A DNA stretch of 64,000 nt from Lachnospiraceae bacterium (GCA_015056735.1 SVFT01000012.1:19019-83018); one strand, 5' to 3'; counted from the stretch's first letter, positions 23,125-32,123 are shown. The notes: generated from the sequence alone by a model not told the origin. Numbers and translations are program-made.

Positions 23125-23365
23125 CGTCTTCCTCTTTCGAGCCGTAGATTCGACGCGCCATGATATAGATGTTGCGCGCCCCGGCCAGTGCACCGACAAA
23201 GAACAGGATCACCATCCAAAACGATGTCCCGAAGGTACGGTCAATGTACATTCCCGCCGCCGAGCACAGGCAGATCGGAACCAGCATGTTGATGCCGAAT
23301 TGACTGATCAGAGCAAGCGAACGGTATACACTTTTGTCCCACTTTTTCTTCTTTGGTTTTGACAT
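23105..23365 (-). CDS. atpZ: AtpZ/AtpI-family protein, first gene of the atp operon
   Basis: An 86-residue protein with a basic N-terminus (MSKPKKKKWDKSVYRSLALI) and two membrane helices (about 17-40 and 47-65, the second WMVILFFVGALAGARNIYIM) matches the AtpZ family that precedes F-ATPase genes and is linked to assembly or magnesium supply. It starts about 50 bp downstream of the operon's -10 element and lacks an obvious ribosome site. Confidence 0.78.
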   Translation of the reverse strand: MSKPKKKKWDKSVYRSLALISQFGINMLVPICLCSAAGMYIDRTFGTSFWMVILFFVGALAGARNIYIMARRIYGSKEEDDADGRR

Positions 23366-23415
23366 GATTTTTGCAATTTTTTGCTCTATGCCGCAAATGC
23401 CTCCACTATGTTGAA

Positions 23416-23444
23416 ATTATACCGACAAATGCGCTCTATGTAAA
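23416..23444 (-). promoter_or_regulatory. Promoter of the ATP synthase operon
   Basis: On the minus strand TTTACA (23444-23439) and a perfect TATAAT (23421-23416) are separated by exactly 17 bp. This is the only strong promoter upstream of atpZ and implies a leader of about 45 bases for the eleven-gene transcript. Confidence 0.8.
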
Positions 23445-23452
23445 GTTAATTT

Positions 23453-24031
23453 ATGGCAAAACAATTGACTTTTCGCGCTCTTCAGCGTAAGATTTTTAGA
23501 AAGATTCTCTATATTTTGTCTGACATCTTTCCGGAGGCTTATATGGATTACCCCGTTCTCTATCGGAAACGTATCATTCCGGCCGAATGCCTGTGTTTAA
23601 AGGATGACGAGATCCTCTATATGGACGATTCGCATCTTGTTACCAAGTGGAAAGCGATCCGTCCAAAGAAAGATCTGCGTTGCGGTTATTCATGTTATTT
23701 TCTCAAAAAGGGGTATAAAGTCAGCAAATTCTATGATCATGAGCGCAGACTCATGTATCATTACTGTGACATCGTGTCGTATGAATTCACGGAAGAAGGG
23801 AAAAAACTGATCACCACAGACCTTCTGGTCGATGTGCGGATCTACCCGGACGGGCGCGTCGAAGTGCTCGACTTGGACGAGTTATCCCAGGCCCTGAAGC
23901 AGGGCGATCTCACCGTCGAGCAGGCCGAAAAGGCATTGGAGACATGCAATTCCCTGCTGGAACTGATCTATAACGGTCATGCGGACGAGCTGCTGGAGCC
24001 GTTTACGCAGGCCGGCATTGAAAATGATTGA
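23453..24031 (+). CDS. DUF402 domain protein
   Basis: A 192-residue cytoplasmic protein diverges from the atp operon. Residues about 60-160 form the DUF402 (FomD/Ntdp-like) beta-barrel, with the typical run KFYDHERRLMYHYCDIVSYE and LLVDVRIYPDGRVEVLDLDEL. Members of this fold bind nucleoside di- or triphosphates with divalent metal, and some are phosphatases, but the substrate cannot be read from sequence. The ATG at 23453 has only a weak ribosome site. A shared terminator follows. Confidence 0.8.
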   Translation: MAKQLTFRALQRKIFRKILYILSDIFPEAYMDYPVLYRKRIIPAECLCLKDDEILYMDDSHLVTKWKAIRPKKDLRCGYSCYFLKKGYKVSKFYDHERRLMYHYCDIVSYEFTEEGKKLITTDLLVDVRIYPDGRVEVLDLDELSQALKQGDLTVEQAEKALETCNSLLELIYNGHADELLEPFTQAGIEND

Positions 24032-24050
24032 ATTGAATAAAGAGCAAAAT

Positions 24051-24085
24051 AAAAAAAGAACCTCGCCCACGCGAAGTTCTTTTTT
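24051..24085. terminator. Bidirectional terminator between convergent genes
   Basis: AAAGAAC-CT-CGC pairs with GCG-AA-GTTCTTT around CCAC and is flanked by an A-run and a T-run. It ends both the DUF402 gene and the minus-strand hydrolase operon. Confidence 0.88.
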
Positions 24086-24103
24086 CATGTTCATATTTGT
24101 GTT

Positions 24104-25273
24104 TTAGTAGAAAATATGTCCGCCGATCGAGATGCCTGTAAGGCCCGGGATCGGTGTTCTGAAGTAAACGCAGTTACCGACGTTGGTCACGCCGCTCATC
24201 GCTTCATCGGCTGCCTGATAGCAGGCTGATGTCGCTCTTCCCTCCGCAAGTGCCAGGGCGAGTCGCCCGCTCCCTACAGGAGAGAACTGCTTGCGCTGGT
24301 AGATCACGCCGACCACAGAGTCGGGATAGACGCTTGACAATACGCGGTTGATTACGACTGCGCCAACCGCGAGCTTTCCCGCATAAGGCTCGCCGCCCGC
24401 CTCGCAGTAGATCAGGTTTGCAAGGAGCTCTCTGTCTCCCTCATCGAAGTTAACCTCCGAGATGTCACGCCATGCGGACTGCGCCGCCAGTTTGGACATC
24501 GCCTGCTCTTCCGCGAGCTGCTTCTGCAGCGCTGCGATATTGGCTTCCTGCTCTTTTACTTTTGCTTCATACTGATCGGCCACCGCTTCGGCCTGCGAGA
24601 TCTGGCTGGCATAGCCGGCGATATTGTTTGCCGTCGTCTTTACCATTCCGGAGACCTTGCTCTGCTCATCAGCCGTCTGCTGCCTGAGGCCGTCCAGTTC
24701 TTCCTTTTCGCCCTCAAGCTTTGCCTTGGTCTCCTCGATCTCTTTCTGCGTCTGCCGATACTCTTCGAGCATCTTCCGATCATATGCGGAGATCTGTTCG
24801 ATATAGGTCGCTTTGTTCAGAAGATCGCCAAAACCTTTGGATGTAAAAAGCAGTTCCAGATATGCGGACCGGCTCTTCTCATAGATGAACTTGATCCGCT
24901 TCTTCATGCATTCGTACTGCTCTGCAACCCGCTTTTCGGCGTCTTCGAGCGCTTCCGTCGTGATATCGATCTGGTTCTTTTTCTCGTCGATCTGCCCTTC
25001 CAGACGTTCCAGATTGTCGCTGACCTCTTCCAGGTTGTCGTTTAAGATCGCAAGCTGACCCTGCAGAGAATTCTTCTCTCCCTGCATGCCTGTGATCTGT
25101 TCCTTCGTCTGCTGAAGCGCGCTCTCCGTCTGCTGCTTTTCTTTTTTTGCCTGATCGAGCTTCTCCTGCGTGGTGGAAGCCATCGCCGCATGCGGCACAC
25201 AGGCAACCAAGAGGACCACGGCAAGCGCCATGGCAATCCGTCTGCCCGCTCTTTGTTTCATTGCTTTCACCAT
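24104..25273 (-). CDS. Secreted coiled-coil protein with SleB-like cell wall hydrolase domain
   Basis: A signal peptide (residues about 10-32, IAMALAVVLLVACVPHAAMA) is followed by a long coiled coil (35-260, rich in Gln, Glu and Lys) like that of PcsB/CwlO-type peptidoglycan hydrolases. A C-terminal Hydrolase_2 domain (285-389) resembles SleB/CwlJ cortex-lytic enzymes: LLANLIYCEAGGEPYAGKLA, AVGAVVINRV, QFSPVGSGR and the ending GGHIFY. The Glu of YCEAGGE is the likely catalytic acid. The ATG at 25273 directly abuts the stop codon of the dCMP deaminase gene, so it is the last gene of a six-gene operon. A role in wall remodelling at division or in spore germination cannot be separated. Confidence 0.85.
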   Translation of the reverse strand: MVKAMKQRAGRRIAMALAVVLLVACVPHAAMASTTQEKLDQAKKEKQQTESALQQTKEQITGMQGEKNSLQGQLAILNDNLEEVSDNLERLEGQIDEKKNQIDITTEALEDAEKRVAEQYECMKKRIKFIYEKSRSAYLELLFTSKGFGDLLNKATYIEQISAYDRKMLEEYRQTQKEIEETKAKLEGEKEELDGLRQQTADEQSKVSGMVKTTANNIAGYASQISQAEAVADQYEAKVKEQEANIAALQKQLAEEQAMSKLAAQSAWRDISEVNFDEGDRELLANLIYCEAGGEPYAGKLAVGAVVINRVLSSVYPDSVVGVIYQRKQFSPVGSGRLALALAEGRATSACYQAADEAMSGVTNVGNCVYFRTPIPGLTGISIGGHIFY

Positions 25274-25753
25274 CTATACTTCCAGTTCGATCCTGCGCCC
25301 CGTCGGTTCATATTGTGTGTACTTGATCCCGGCAGCATCCAGCATCCGTTTGGATGCGATATTGGACGGCGTACCCGCATACTTGTCGGTCTCATATACG
25401 ATCTCTTTGATACCTGCCTGAATGATCGCCTTCGCGCATTCATTGCAAGGGAAAAGCGACACATACAGCTTGGAGCCCGCAAGGCTGCCGCCCCGGTAGT
25501 TCAGGATCGCGTTCAACTCACTGTGCGTTACAAAAGCATACTTGGTCTCCAGCATGCTCCCTTCACGCGCCCAGGGGAAATCATCATCGGAGCATCCGAT
25601 CGGAAATCCGTTATATCCCATAGAAAGGATCTTATTATCTTCGCTCACGATGCAGGCACCGACCTGCGTGTTCGGATCCTTGGAACGCATACCGGACAGC
25701 TTCGCGATCCCCATGAAATACTCATCCCACTTGATGTATCCTTCTCTCTTCAT
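25274..25753 (-). CDS. dCMP deaminase family zinc enzyme
   Basis: The enzyme deaminates dCMP to dUMP, feeding thymidylate synthesis, and is related to ComEB. The 159 residues contain the zinc-deaminase motifs HSELNAIL (His and catalytic Glu) and PCNECAKAI (two Cys). The DPNTQVGACIV and GYNGFPIGCSDD segments are typical of dCMP deaminases. It is located between upp and the wall hydrolase gene with minimal spacing. Confidence 0.92.
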   Translation of the reverse strand: MKREGYIKWDEYFMGIAKLSGMRSKDPNTQVGACIVSEDNKILSMGYNGFPIGCSDDDFPWAREGSMLETKYAFVTHSELNAILNYRGGSLAGSKLYVSLFPCNECAKAIIQAGIKEIVYETDKYAGTPSNIASKRMLDAAGIKYTQYEPTGRRIELEV

Positions 25754-25776
25754 GATATCCCCCTTTCCGAAAAAAC

Positions 25777-26406
25777 TTATTTCGTGCCGAAGATACGGTC
25801 GCCCGCATCACCAAGACCCGGAACGATATAACCGTGATCATTTAACTTCTCATCAACGGAGCCTACGTAAAGGTCAACATCCGGATGCTCTTTGCGCATT
25901 CTCTCAATACCTTCCGGCGCAGCGATGATGCACAGGAAATGAATCTTCTTGCAGCCCTTTTCTTTCAGCATTCTGATCGCAGCCACGGAAGACCCGCCCG
26001 TTGCCAGCATCGGATCGACTACATAGACTTCTCTTTCCGCGCAGTCTGCCGGTAATTTGCAGTAATACTCAACCGGCTCCAGTGTTGCGGGATCTCTGTA
26101 CAGACCGATATGACCGATCTTTGCTGCAGGAATCAGTGTAAGCATACCGTCAACCATTCCGAGACCCGCACGCAGGATCGGAACGATCGCCATCTTCTTT
26201 CCTTTTAATTCTTTTGCCGTTGTCTTGCAGATCGGCGTTTCGATCTCAACGTCTGTCAGTTCCAGATCTCTGGTCGCTTCATAGCAGATCAGTGTCGCGA
26301 TCTCGCTGATCGTCTCACGAAAATCTTTGGTACCGGTGTCCATTCTTCTGATATAACCGATTTTGTGCTGGATCAAAGGATGATCCATAATGACACATTT
26401 AGACAT
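25777..26406 (-). CDS. upp: Uracil phosphoribosyltransferase
   Basis: This is pyrimidine salvage: uracil plus PRPP gives UMP. The 209 residues carry the PRPP loop [18 protein letters not shown] and the uracil-binding C-terminus [17 protein letters not shown]. The ATG at 26406 is preceded by GGAGGAG. It is in an operon with rpiB and dCMP deaminase, genes that supply or use ribose phosphate and pyrimidines. Confidence 0.97.
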   Translation of the reverse strand: MSKCVIMDHPLIQHKIGYIRRMDTGTKDFRETISEIATLICYEATRDLELTDVEIETPICKTTAKELKGKKMAIVPILRAGLGMVDGMLTLIPAAKIGHIGLYRDPATLEPVEYYCKLPADCAEREVYVVDPMLATGGSSVAAIRMLKEKGCKKIHFLCIIAAPEGIERMRKEHPDVDLYVGSVDEKLNDHGYIVPGLGDAGDRIFGTK

Positions 26407-26467
26407 GCCGTCTCCTCCTCCGTCTTTCTTGAATTTTTACTCTGCATCAATTTTAAATCAATCTACC

Positions 26468-26896
26468 CTATTCTTCAATCAGATTGATCCTTCTCTGATG
26501 TCTTTCTTCGCCGGAGAATTCTGTCTCAAGGAATGTCTTTACAACATCCAGAGCGACATTCTGTCCGATCAGGCCCGCGCCCATCGCAAGTACATTCGCA
26601 TCGTTATGCAGTCTTGTCAGAGATGCGCTTGTTGTATCCGTGCAAAGTGCGCAGCGGATACCCTTTACCTTGTTTGCTGTGATGGAGATGCCGATACCCG
26701 TTGTGCAGATGACGATACCCTTTTCGCATTCGCCGTCCGCGACAGCATGCGCTACGGCTCTGCCGAAATGCGGATAATCGCAGGAACTCTTGTCATATGT
26801 ACCGCAGTCCTTTACCTCGTACCCGTTCTCCTCTAAGAATTTCTTTACGGCCTCTTTCAGATCAAATCCGCCGTGATCACTTCCGATCGCTATCAT
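26468..26896 (-). CDS. rpiB: Ribose-5-phosphate isomerase B
   Basis: RpiB interconverts ribulose-5-phosphate and ribose-5-phosphate. The 142 residues show IAIGSDHGGFDLKEAV at the N-terminus, the catalytic Cys region VICTTGIGISITANK and CTDTTSASLTRLHNDAN. A longer frame opens at 26926, but the ATG at 26896 has GGAGGG upstream and the family N-terminus. It overlaps the preceding gene by 20 bp. Confidence 0.95.
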   Translation of the reverse strand: MIAIGSDHGGFDLKEAVKKFLEENGYEVKDCGTYDKSSCDYPHFGRAVAHAVADGECEKGIVICTTGIGISITANKVKGIRCALCTDTTSASLTRLHNDANVLAMGAGLIGQNVALDVVKTFLETEFSGEERHQRRINLIEE

Positions 26897-27974
26897 TTGT
26901 TTTACCCTCCTCGTTGGTGTTAACATTTATTACATGATGACCGGCTGCTTTGAGCAGTCTGTTCATGATCGCCTGTCCGATCCCTTTCCGGGAAAAAGCT
27001 TCCGAGTAGATCACATCCACATCGCGCTTGTCAAAATCACGCAAAACCGCGAAAAGTCCGTGAGCGATCGACTTTGCATCCGCACGCCTTCCGACACTTT
27101 CCACATCATCTGCTTCTATATAAAAAGCCCTGGTCTCATCCGTACAGATGATGCCGACTTTTTGTCCGTTTCTCTTGGATTCACGAATGCAGGCCCGGAT
27201 CTTCTCCGTTACCGCTTCCGGATCGCCCGCAAAAACGGTGAGATCCGCCTTGGGCGCATAGTGCCTGTATTTCATGCCGGGCGCCTTCGGTGCCTGCCCG
27301 GAATTCGCATCCAGGATCGTACGGTCTGTTTCAACATCACACTCAAGCGCTTCCGTCAGCATCTCCTGCGTGATATAGCCCGGCCGCAGGATGATCGGCT
27401 CCCCTTCCGTCAGATCGACGATCGTCGATTCGAGGCCGATCCCGACAGCGCCGCCGTCAATGATCATCTCGATCTTTCCGTCCATATCTTCCGTGACATG
27501 TTCTGCCAGCGTAGGGCTTGGACGCCCCGATGTATTGGCACTCGGTGCCGCGATGTACCCGCCTGCTGCCCGGATAAGCGCAAGTGCGATCTTATTCTCA
27601 GGCATCCGGATCGCGACCGTATCAAGACCACCCGTCGTTTCCTTCGGCACGGCATCCGTTTTCTCCATGATCATGGTAAGCGGGCCGGGCCAGAACGCGT
27701 CCGCAAGTCTGCGCGCCGTATCGGGAATCTTCCGCACGATCCGCTCCACGTCTTTCATATCGCACACATGCACGATCAGCGGATTATCGGACGGCCGCCC
27801 CTTTGCGGCGTAGATCTTTTCAGATGACCGGCTCTGCAGCGCATCACCGCCAAGCCCGTAGACCGTCTCCGTGGGAAAAGCGACCAGGCCGCCTTCCTTT
27901 AAGATCCTGCCAGCTCTTTCGATCGCGGCTTCATCTATATTCTCTTCTGTCATTTTGCAGATCTCAGTAACCAT
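26877..27974 (-). CDS. L-threonylcarbamoyladenylate synthase (Sua5/YwlC)
   Basis: This enzyme makes threonylcarbamoyl-AMP for the t6A modification at position 37 of ANN-decoding tRNAs. About 365 residues contain the YrdC catalytic domain (GGLVAFPTETVYGLGGDAL, KIYAAKGRPSDNPLI, GGYIAAPSANTSG) and a C-terminal Sua5 domain from about residue 240 (PGMKYRHYAPKADL linker). The ATG at 27974 is chosen; a TTG two codons upstream is also possible, as neither has a strong ribosome site. It follows the GH18 gene by a few bases. Confidence 0.92.
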   Translation of the reverse strand: MVTEICKMTEENIDEAAIERAGRILKEGGLVAFPTETVYGLGGDALQSRSSEKIYAAKGRPSDNPLIVHVCDMKDVERIVRKIPDTARRLADAFWPGPLTMIMEKTDAVPKETTGGLDTVAIRMPENKIALALIRAAGGYIAAPSANTSGRPSPTLAEHVTEDMDGKIEMIIDGGAVGIGLESTIVDLTEGEPIILRPGYITQEMLTEALECDVETDRTILDANSGQAPKAPGMKYRHYAPKADLTVFAGDPEAVTEKIRACIRESKRNGQKVGIICTDETRAFYIEADDVESVGRRADAKSIAHGLFAVLRDFDKRDVDVIYSEAFSRKGIGQAIMNRLLKAAGHHVINVNTNEEGKTNDSDRK

Positions 27975-27983
27975 ATGCAATCG

Positions 27984-29669
27984 CTATCCGTTCACGTATG
28001 AATCGATCACATCCCAGACCGATGCGGTCTCAAAGCCGAGCTTCCAGGCAGAAACGCCGGCAAGGTTATATTTTTTCATGATATCCAGCTTCACACCGAT
28101 CGATGCGTCGTCCTCAAGCCACACCTGATAGAACGAATCGCCTGATTGGAATTCCGCGTAGTTCTGGCAGGTCGTATCATCCCACTTGGCCGATACGCCT
28201 TTATTGGCAAGGAATGTCGCGGCAACATCCATACCGACCGCTTCGCTTGTGACCGTGCTACCCTTCGTCTCCCAGATCCTGGTATAGAAAGGAAGTGCAT
28301 TGATCACCTTGGAGGCCGGAACTTCCTCCAGCGTCTTCTGTATGCCGTTCTCCACAAAATCGATCGAGGCAACACTTCCGGCCACGCCGCCACTGCCCCA
28401 GTGCTCATCATATCCCATGATGATCACGTAATCTGCCACTTCGCCCTGGGCCTTACGGCCATAGTGATCCGAACTTTCGGTCGGCACGTAATTATCGACA
28501 GAAAGAACAAGACCGTTTTTGCGGCATGCAATGGAAAGTTCACGGATAAACTCCTCGAAATGCGGTCCGGTCTCGCCGGAGAGCTGTTCGAAGTCAATGT
28601 TGATCCCTTCCATCCCGCATGCGCCCGCCTCGCGGATCAGGTTGTCGATCAGATTCTGCCTGGTAGTCAGGGAAGAGAGGACCTCCAGTGTGCTGATGTT
28701 CGGGTCAAAGTTATCGACAAGTCCCCATACTTCCATGCCCTTTTTATGAGCCTTCGCGACATAATCCGTTGTCGCAAAGCACTTGATATTACCATAATTA
28801 TCACTGAGTGAAAACCATGTGGGCGAGATCACGTTCAATCCCTTTGTTTTGGCGATCGCTTCGTCGAATGTACTGTTCGCTGCCGCGGACATGACCTGGT
28901 GCCATGCCATATTGATCATATAATCCCTTGTCAGGCTTGTATATTCCGGCTCATCATAGTGATCGATCTTAGGGACCGGTGTCTCCTCCGGATCACTCAA
29001 AAACTTCTTTTCGATATATCCGATCGCACCTTTCGCGCAGACCTTGTCCCAGTCTTCGAGTTCTTCCAGAACAGCCACTTCGTCTCCCTGCGATACATCC
29101 ACAAGGATCGGACTCTTTACGCCGCCCTTTCTGCGGATCGCCGAATTCTCGGATACAGTCGCACGAAGATAGGTCCCTTCACCGGTATTGATCTTCAATC
29201 TGTAGGGCTTCTCGAAAATCTCGTAATCGTAGTTGGTATACTGCTTCACGTAATCAGCCGAGATATAAAGCCTGTCATCCACATAGCGTGAGATGATACA
29301 ATCGGCCGACTTGTTTTCTCCGCCTTCCGTATAAATACCAGTACCAATCTCGCTCCTGATGATATCCGTCGGTGTCGTATACAAAAGAAGGCCTTCACGG
29401 GCATCCTCATAAAACCGGTCGTTCAACGAGGACAACACGAAGTCCTTTGAAAAGTAAAATGCGCCATCAATAAAAAGGGCCTTCTCCTCCAACTGCTCAT
29501 TATGAAGGATCAGTGCCGCTTGATCATCGCTTTCTATATGAAAATACTCCTTTAAGTTCGCGCGCTCATTCGAGTAGGAATACTTCTCCCATATCTTCGT
29601 TCCAACCGTAATACCCGCAATCACTAAAATAAGGACGATTGCGATCAGCGCCGGGATCAATCGTTTCAT
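27984..29669 (-). CDS. Membrane-anchored GH18 family glycoside hydrolase with SH3-like domain
   Basis: A 561-residue protein has an N-terminal membrane anchor (residues 5-24), a region resembling the copper-amine-oxidase-like or stalk domain (70-170), and a bacterial SH3 segment near 180-225 (ILVDVSQGDEVAVLEE). A GH18 catalytic barrel runs from about 250. The active-site strand reads GMEGINIDFEQL, with the Asp and catalytic Glu of the DxxDxDxE motif partly retained. IIMGYDEHWG and the closing AGVSAWKLGFE strand are also typical. Such enzymes (YaaH/YdhD type) cleave peptidoglycan or cortex glycan. It is the first gene of the salvage/wall operon. Confidence 0.87.
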   Translation of the reverse strand: MKRLIPALIAIVLILVIAGITVGTKIWEKYSYSNERANLKEYFHIESDDQAALILHNEQLEEKALFIDGAFYFSKDFVLSSLNDRFYEDAREGLLLYTTPTDIIRSEIGTGIYTEGGENKSADCIISRYVDDRLYISADYVKQYTNYDYEIFEKPYRLKINTGEGTYLRATVSENSAIRRKGGVKSPILVDVSQGDEVAVLEELEDWDKVCAKGAIGYIEKKFLSDPEETPVPKIDHYDEPEYTSLTRDYMINMAWHQVMSAAANSTFDEAIAKTKGLNVISPTWFSLSDNYGNIKCFATTDYVAKAHKKGMEVWGLVDNFDPNISTLEVLSSLTTRQNLIDNLIREAGACGMEGINIDFEQLSGETGPHFEEFIRELSIACRKNGLVLSVDNYVPTESSDHYGRKAQGEVADYVIIMGYDEHWGSGGVAGSVASIDFVENGIQKTLEEVPASKVINALPFYTRIWETKGSTVTSEAVGMDVAATFLANKGVSAKWDDTTCQNYAEFQSGDSFYQVWLEDDASIGVKLDIMKKYNLAGVSAWKLGFETASVWDVIDSYVNG

Positions 29670-29699
29670 AAAAACATCCAGCTCCTTTCAACCGTCCCT

Positions 29700-29728
29700 A
29701 TTATAGCAGACTATTTCTATAGCGTCCA
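29700..29728 (-). promoter_or_regulatory. Promoter of the GH18 operon
   Basis: The minus strand has TGGACG (29728-29723), 17 bp, then TATAAT (29705-29700), with TG one base before the -10 (TGCTATAAT). An AAAGGAG ribosome site and the ATG at 29669 follow. Confidence 0.7.
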
Positions 29729-30229
29729 TTTGCATTTTTGCGCTTTTTCGGGGTATGTCAGCGCAGAGGTCTCTCCTGTTGATCTAAGATTCCTCATCCC
29801 CGCGGTCGCGCGCTCTTCCCTCCTTTCCGTTCCGGTTACCGGACCCAGATAAAAAGGACCCGTGATATATCATTCCTTGATCCGGTACCTGCAAAAAGGG
29901 CGCAAAATGTCCGAAAGCGCTTATGCCGTGCACGATTCCGTAAATAGTTAACGTGTGTCATTAAGAGTTTCGTGGAAAATTTGCAGAAAACGCGAACGCG
30001 TTCGCTTATAAGACAATCCCTTTCCGGGATAACAGATGAAACTTTCCGTTTCTTGAACTTAATGAAAAAATGATCGAGCCACAGGGCCCTTTCGGAAAAC
30101 GGCCTGCCTCCTTCCCCGTGCGGGTTCGGCAAAAGCAACTCCGTCATTCATTATATGGATCGTCATCGGAATATACAAGGGTATTTTCCCGCTTTGTTTC
30201 TAAAATTTTTATGAACCTCCCCCTTTATC

Positions 30230-30256
30230 TTGACGACAATTATTCCGAAGTATAAT
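30230..30256 (+). promoter_or_regulatory. Promoter of mecA
   Basis: TTGACG (30230-30235) and a perfect TATAAT (30251-30256) are 15 bp apart, slightly short of optimal. The start codon at 30298 has AAAAGGAAGTG upstream. Confidence 0.6.
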
Positions 30257-30297
30257 ATGAAGTTACTTTTAAAGCCCATAGAAAAGGAAGTGATTCT

Positions 30298-31032
30298 ATG
30301 AAGATTGAAAAAGTGAATGATCATCAGATCCGTTGCACGTTAACAAAATCCGATCTTGCCGACAGACAGCTCAAGATCAGTGAACTGGCATACGGCACAG
30401 AGAAAGCGAAGTCCCTCTTTCGGGATATGATGCAGCAGGCATCCTTCGAATTCGGATTTGAGGCAGAAGATATTCCCTTGATGATAGAAGCTATTCCGCT
30501 AAATTCCGAGTGCATCGTTCTCATCATCACTAAGGTAGAGGATCCGGAGGAGCTCGATACGCGTTTTTCCAAGTTCGCGCCCTCGGTTCATGAGGCAGAG
30601 ACGGAAGAAGAGGAACCGGTTACCGCTCTCGACGGAGCGGATGCGGTCCTTGATCTTTTCAAGAAGATTCAGGAAAGTGCCGCTAAGGACCTGAAACAAT
30701 CCCCTTCGGACAACGGCGTTACCGAAGAAGATCCCTCCGGCATGATCCGGCTTTTCTCCTTCAACGACCTTCGCGAGGTGACACGCCTTGCGCATGTATT
30801 AAAAAATTTCTACAACGGAAGCAATGCTCTTTACAAGAATACGGGAACGGGCAAATACCTGCTCCTCTTAAACCGTAAAGACTATGCTCCGGAAGCATTC
30901 AGCAAAGTATGCAATGTCATTTCCGAATACGGCAATGCAGAAAGCTATACAAGCGGTACGCAGGCATTTCTTGATGAGCACTGCGAAGTTGTGATCGCAC
31001 AGGACGCGCTTGGCTCGCTCGCTCAGATCTGA
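30298..31032 (+). CDS. mecA: MecA family adaptor protein
   Basis: MecA-type adaptors deliver substrates to ClpC/ClpP for proteolysis. The 244-residue protein has the N-terminal substrate domain (MKIEKVNDHQIRCTLTKSDL, LFRDMMQQASFEFGF), an acidic linker (about 95-120, rich in Glu) and a C-terminal ClpC-binding half (LFSFNDLREVTRLAHVL). It is transcribed alone from its own promoter and ends at a strong terminator. Confidence 0.9.
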   Translation: MKIEKVNDHQIRCTLTKSDLADRQLKISELAYGTEKAKSLFRDMMQQASFEFGFEAEDIPLMIEAIPLNSECIVLIITKVEDPEELDTRFSKFAPSVHEAETEEEEPVTALDGADAVLDLFKKIQESAAKDLKQSPSDNGVTEEDPSGMIRLFSFNDLREVTRLAHVLKNFYNGSNALYKNTGTGKYLLLLNRKDYAPEAFSKVCNVISEYGNAESYTSGTQAFLDEHCEVVIAQDALGSLAQI

Positions 31033-31103
31033 ATTGCTCTTCTGTTGTGATCAATGAAACCAAAAATTGCCGCACTATAAAGCGCGGCAATCAGACTGTA
31101 GAC

Positions 31104-31148
31104 AAAATGGTTTTGGGATAGTCACGCCCAAGACCATTTTTCTTTTTA
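31104..31148 (+). terminator. Intrinsic terminator downstream of mecA
   Basis: AAAATGGTTTTGGG (31104-31117) pairs with CCCAAGACCATTTT (31127-31140), followed by a T-rich run. A second GC-rich inverted repeat (ATTGCCGC / GCGGCAAT, 31066-31091) lies just upstream and may be a first weak terminator. Confidence 0.82.
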
Positions 31149-31303
31149 GGAACACTCGTTTAGCGTTTTCATAAAGTCGCCCAAATGCCTCAGCACTTGA
31201 GATGCGTGCTTGTACGCACCTTACGACATCCTGCTTATGTATTGGCTTATGCTTTTTTTTGTTGTAAAATACCTCTATATATTAATGAGAAAGGGGTTTT
31301 TCC

Positions 31304-32035
31304 ATGCTTTTAGTAGAGTATTTTAACTCACAGATTTCCGTCATGCAGAATCTTGACTTTATCGCCCGAATCATCGTGTCATGCCTTTGCGGTATGTGTA
31401 TCGGATACGAGCGAAGCCGCAGGCTCAAAGAGGTGGGTATCAGAACACATATTATCGTGTGCAGCGCCGCCGCACTGATCATGATCGTTTCCAAGTACGG
31501 CTTCCTTGATCTTGTCGATCCGTCCGGGAACTTTCTCAACGGTACACGAGGCGCGGACCCGGCACGTATTGCGGCGCAGGTCGTATCTGGTGTCAGCTTT
31601 CTCGGCGCAGGCACAATCTTCCGTCACCGCAATGTTGTCAAAGGTCTTACGACTGCAGCAGGTATCTGGGCGACAGCAGGGATCGGTCTTGCAATCGGTG
31701 CCGGTCTGTACTGGATTGGACTTTTCTCCACGATACTTCTTGCTTCCATTCAGGTTGTGACACATAAATATGCGATAGGTGTAGATGCCTATACCAACAA
31801 TTTTCTTGACTTTCTGGTTGACGATACCACACAGTTCCAGCAGACTCTGGAAGAATTTGTAAGTCTGATGGATGCCCAGATTTTGGACTACAGCATCAGC
31901 AAGGAATCCAAAAAGGTCACCAAATACAGTGTGACGCTGAAGACCCTTCAGCCGATCACACTTGAGCAACTCAATCGCTTTATCTCCAAACACGACGAGA
32001 TTCAATCAGCCTCCACAAGCTCCTACATTAAATAA
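31304..32035 (+). CDS. MgtC/SapB family membrane protein
   Basis: The 243 residues contain the four-helix MgtC domain (about 20-150), with the signatures CLCGMCIGYERSRR, GIRTHIIVCSAAALIM and VSGVSFLGAGTIF, and TTAAGIWATAGIGLAIG. An ACT-like cytoplasmic C-terminus follows (160-243). Family members are involved in magnesium limitation and in inhibition of ATP synthase in pathogens; the role here is unknown. The gene is preceded by a T-rich stretch and GAAAGGGG. Confidence 0.88.
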   Translation: MLLVEYFNSQISVMQNLDFIARIIVSCLCGMCIGYERSRRLKEVGIRTHIIVCSAAALIMIVSKYGFLDLVDPSGNFLNGTRGADPARIAAQVVSGVSFLGAGTIFRHRNVVKGLTTAAGIWATAGIGLAIGAGLYWIGLFSTILLASIQVVTHKYAIGVDAYTNNFLDFLVDDTTQFQQTLEEFVSLMDAQILDYSISKESKKVTKYSVTLKTLQPITLEQLNRFISKHDEIQSASTSSYIK

Positions 32036-32091
32036 GAATTGATATTCTATTCATATCTGCTTCGGGGCCGATAAATAGCATTTACGCACTC

Positions 32092-32123
32092 AAGATCGTT
32101 GCACTTTACAGTGCAGCGATCTT
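32092..32123. terminator. Bidirectional terminator between mgtC-like and DUF1858 genes
   Basis: The arms AAGATCGTTGCAC (32092-32104) and GTGCAGCGATCTT (32111-32123) have one internal G-T mismatch and a 6-base loop. The stop codon of the minus-strand DUF1858 gene lies in the loop. T-runs are short, so efficiency is uncertain. Confidence 0.55.

Larger units (their letters stand above)
29670..30297. other. 628-bp intergenic region between divergent GH18 and mecA genes
   Basis: Apart from the two promoters at its ends, this stretch holds no credible gene. A perfect 14-bp palindrome GCGAACGCGTTCGC lies at 29992-30005, in the style of an operator. A 103-codon minus-strand frame (29836-30147) has no ribosome site and no family-like features and is not counted. 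No tRNA, riboswitch or repeat was recognised. Confidence 0.5.

Noticed and set aside
23366..23452. Riboswitch or attenuator in the atp leader
   Set aside because: The leader is only about 45 bases and no stable stem with a T-run is present.
25274..25753. ComEB competence protein
   Set aside because: The context is nucleotide salvage and no competence genes are adjacent; dCMP deaminase is the safer name.
29836..30147. 103-codon minus-strand frame in the gap before mecA
   Set aside because: No ribosome site, no recognisable pattern, and composition like noncoding sequence.
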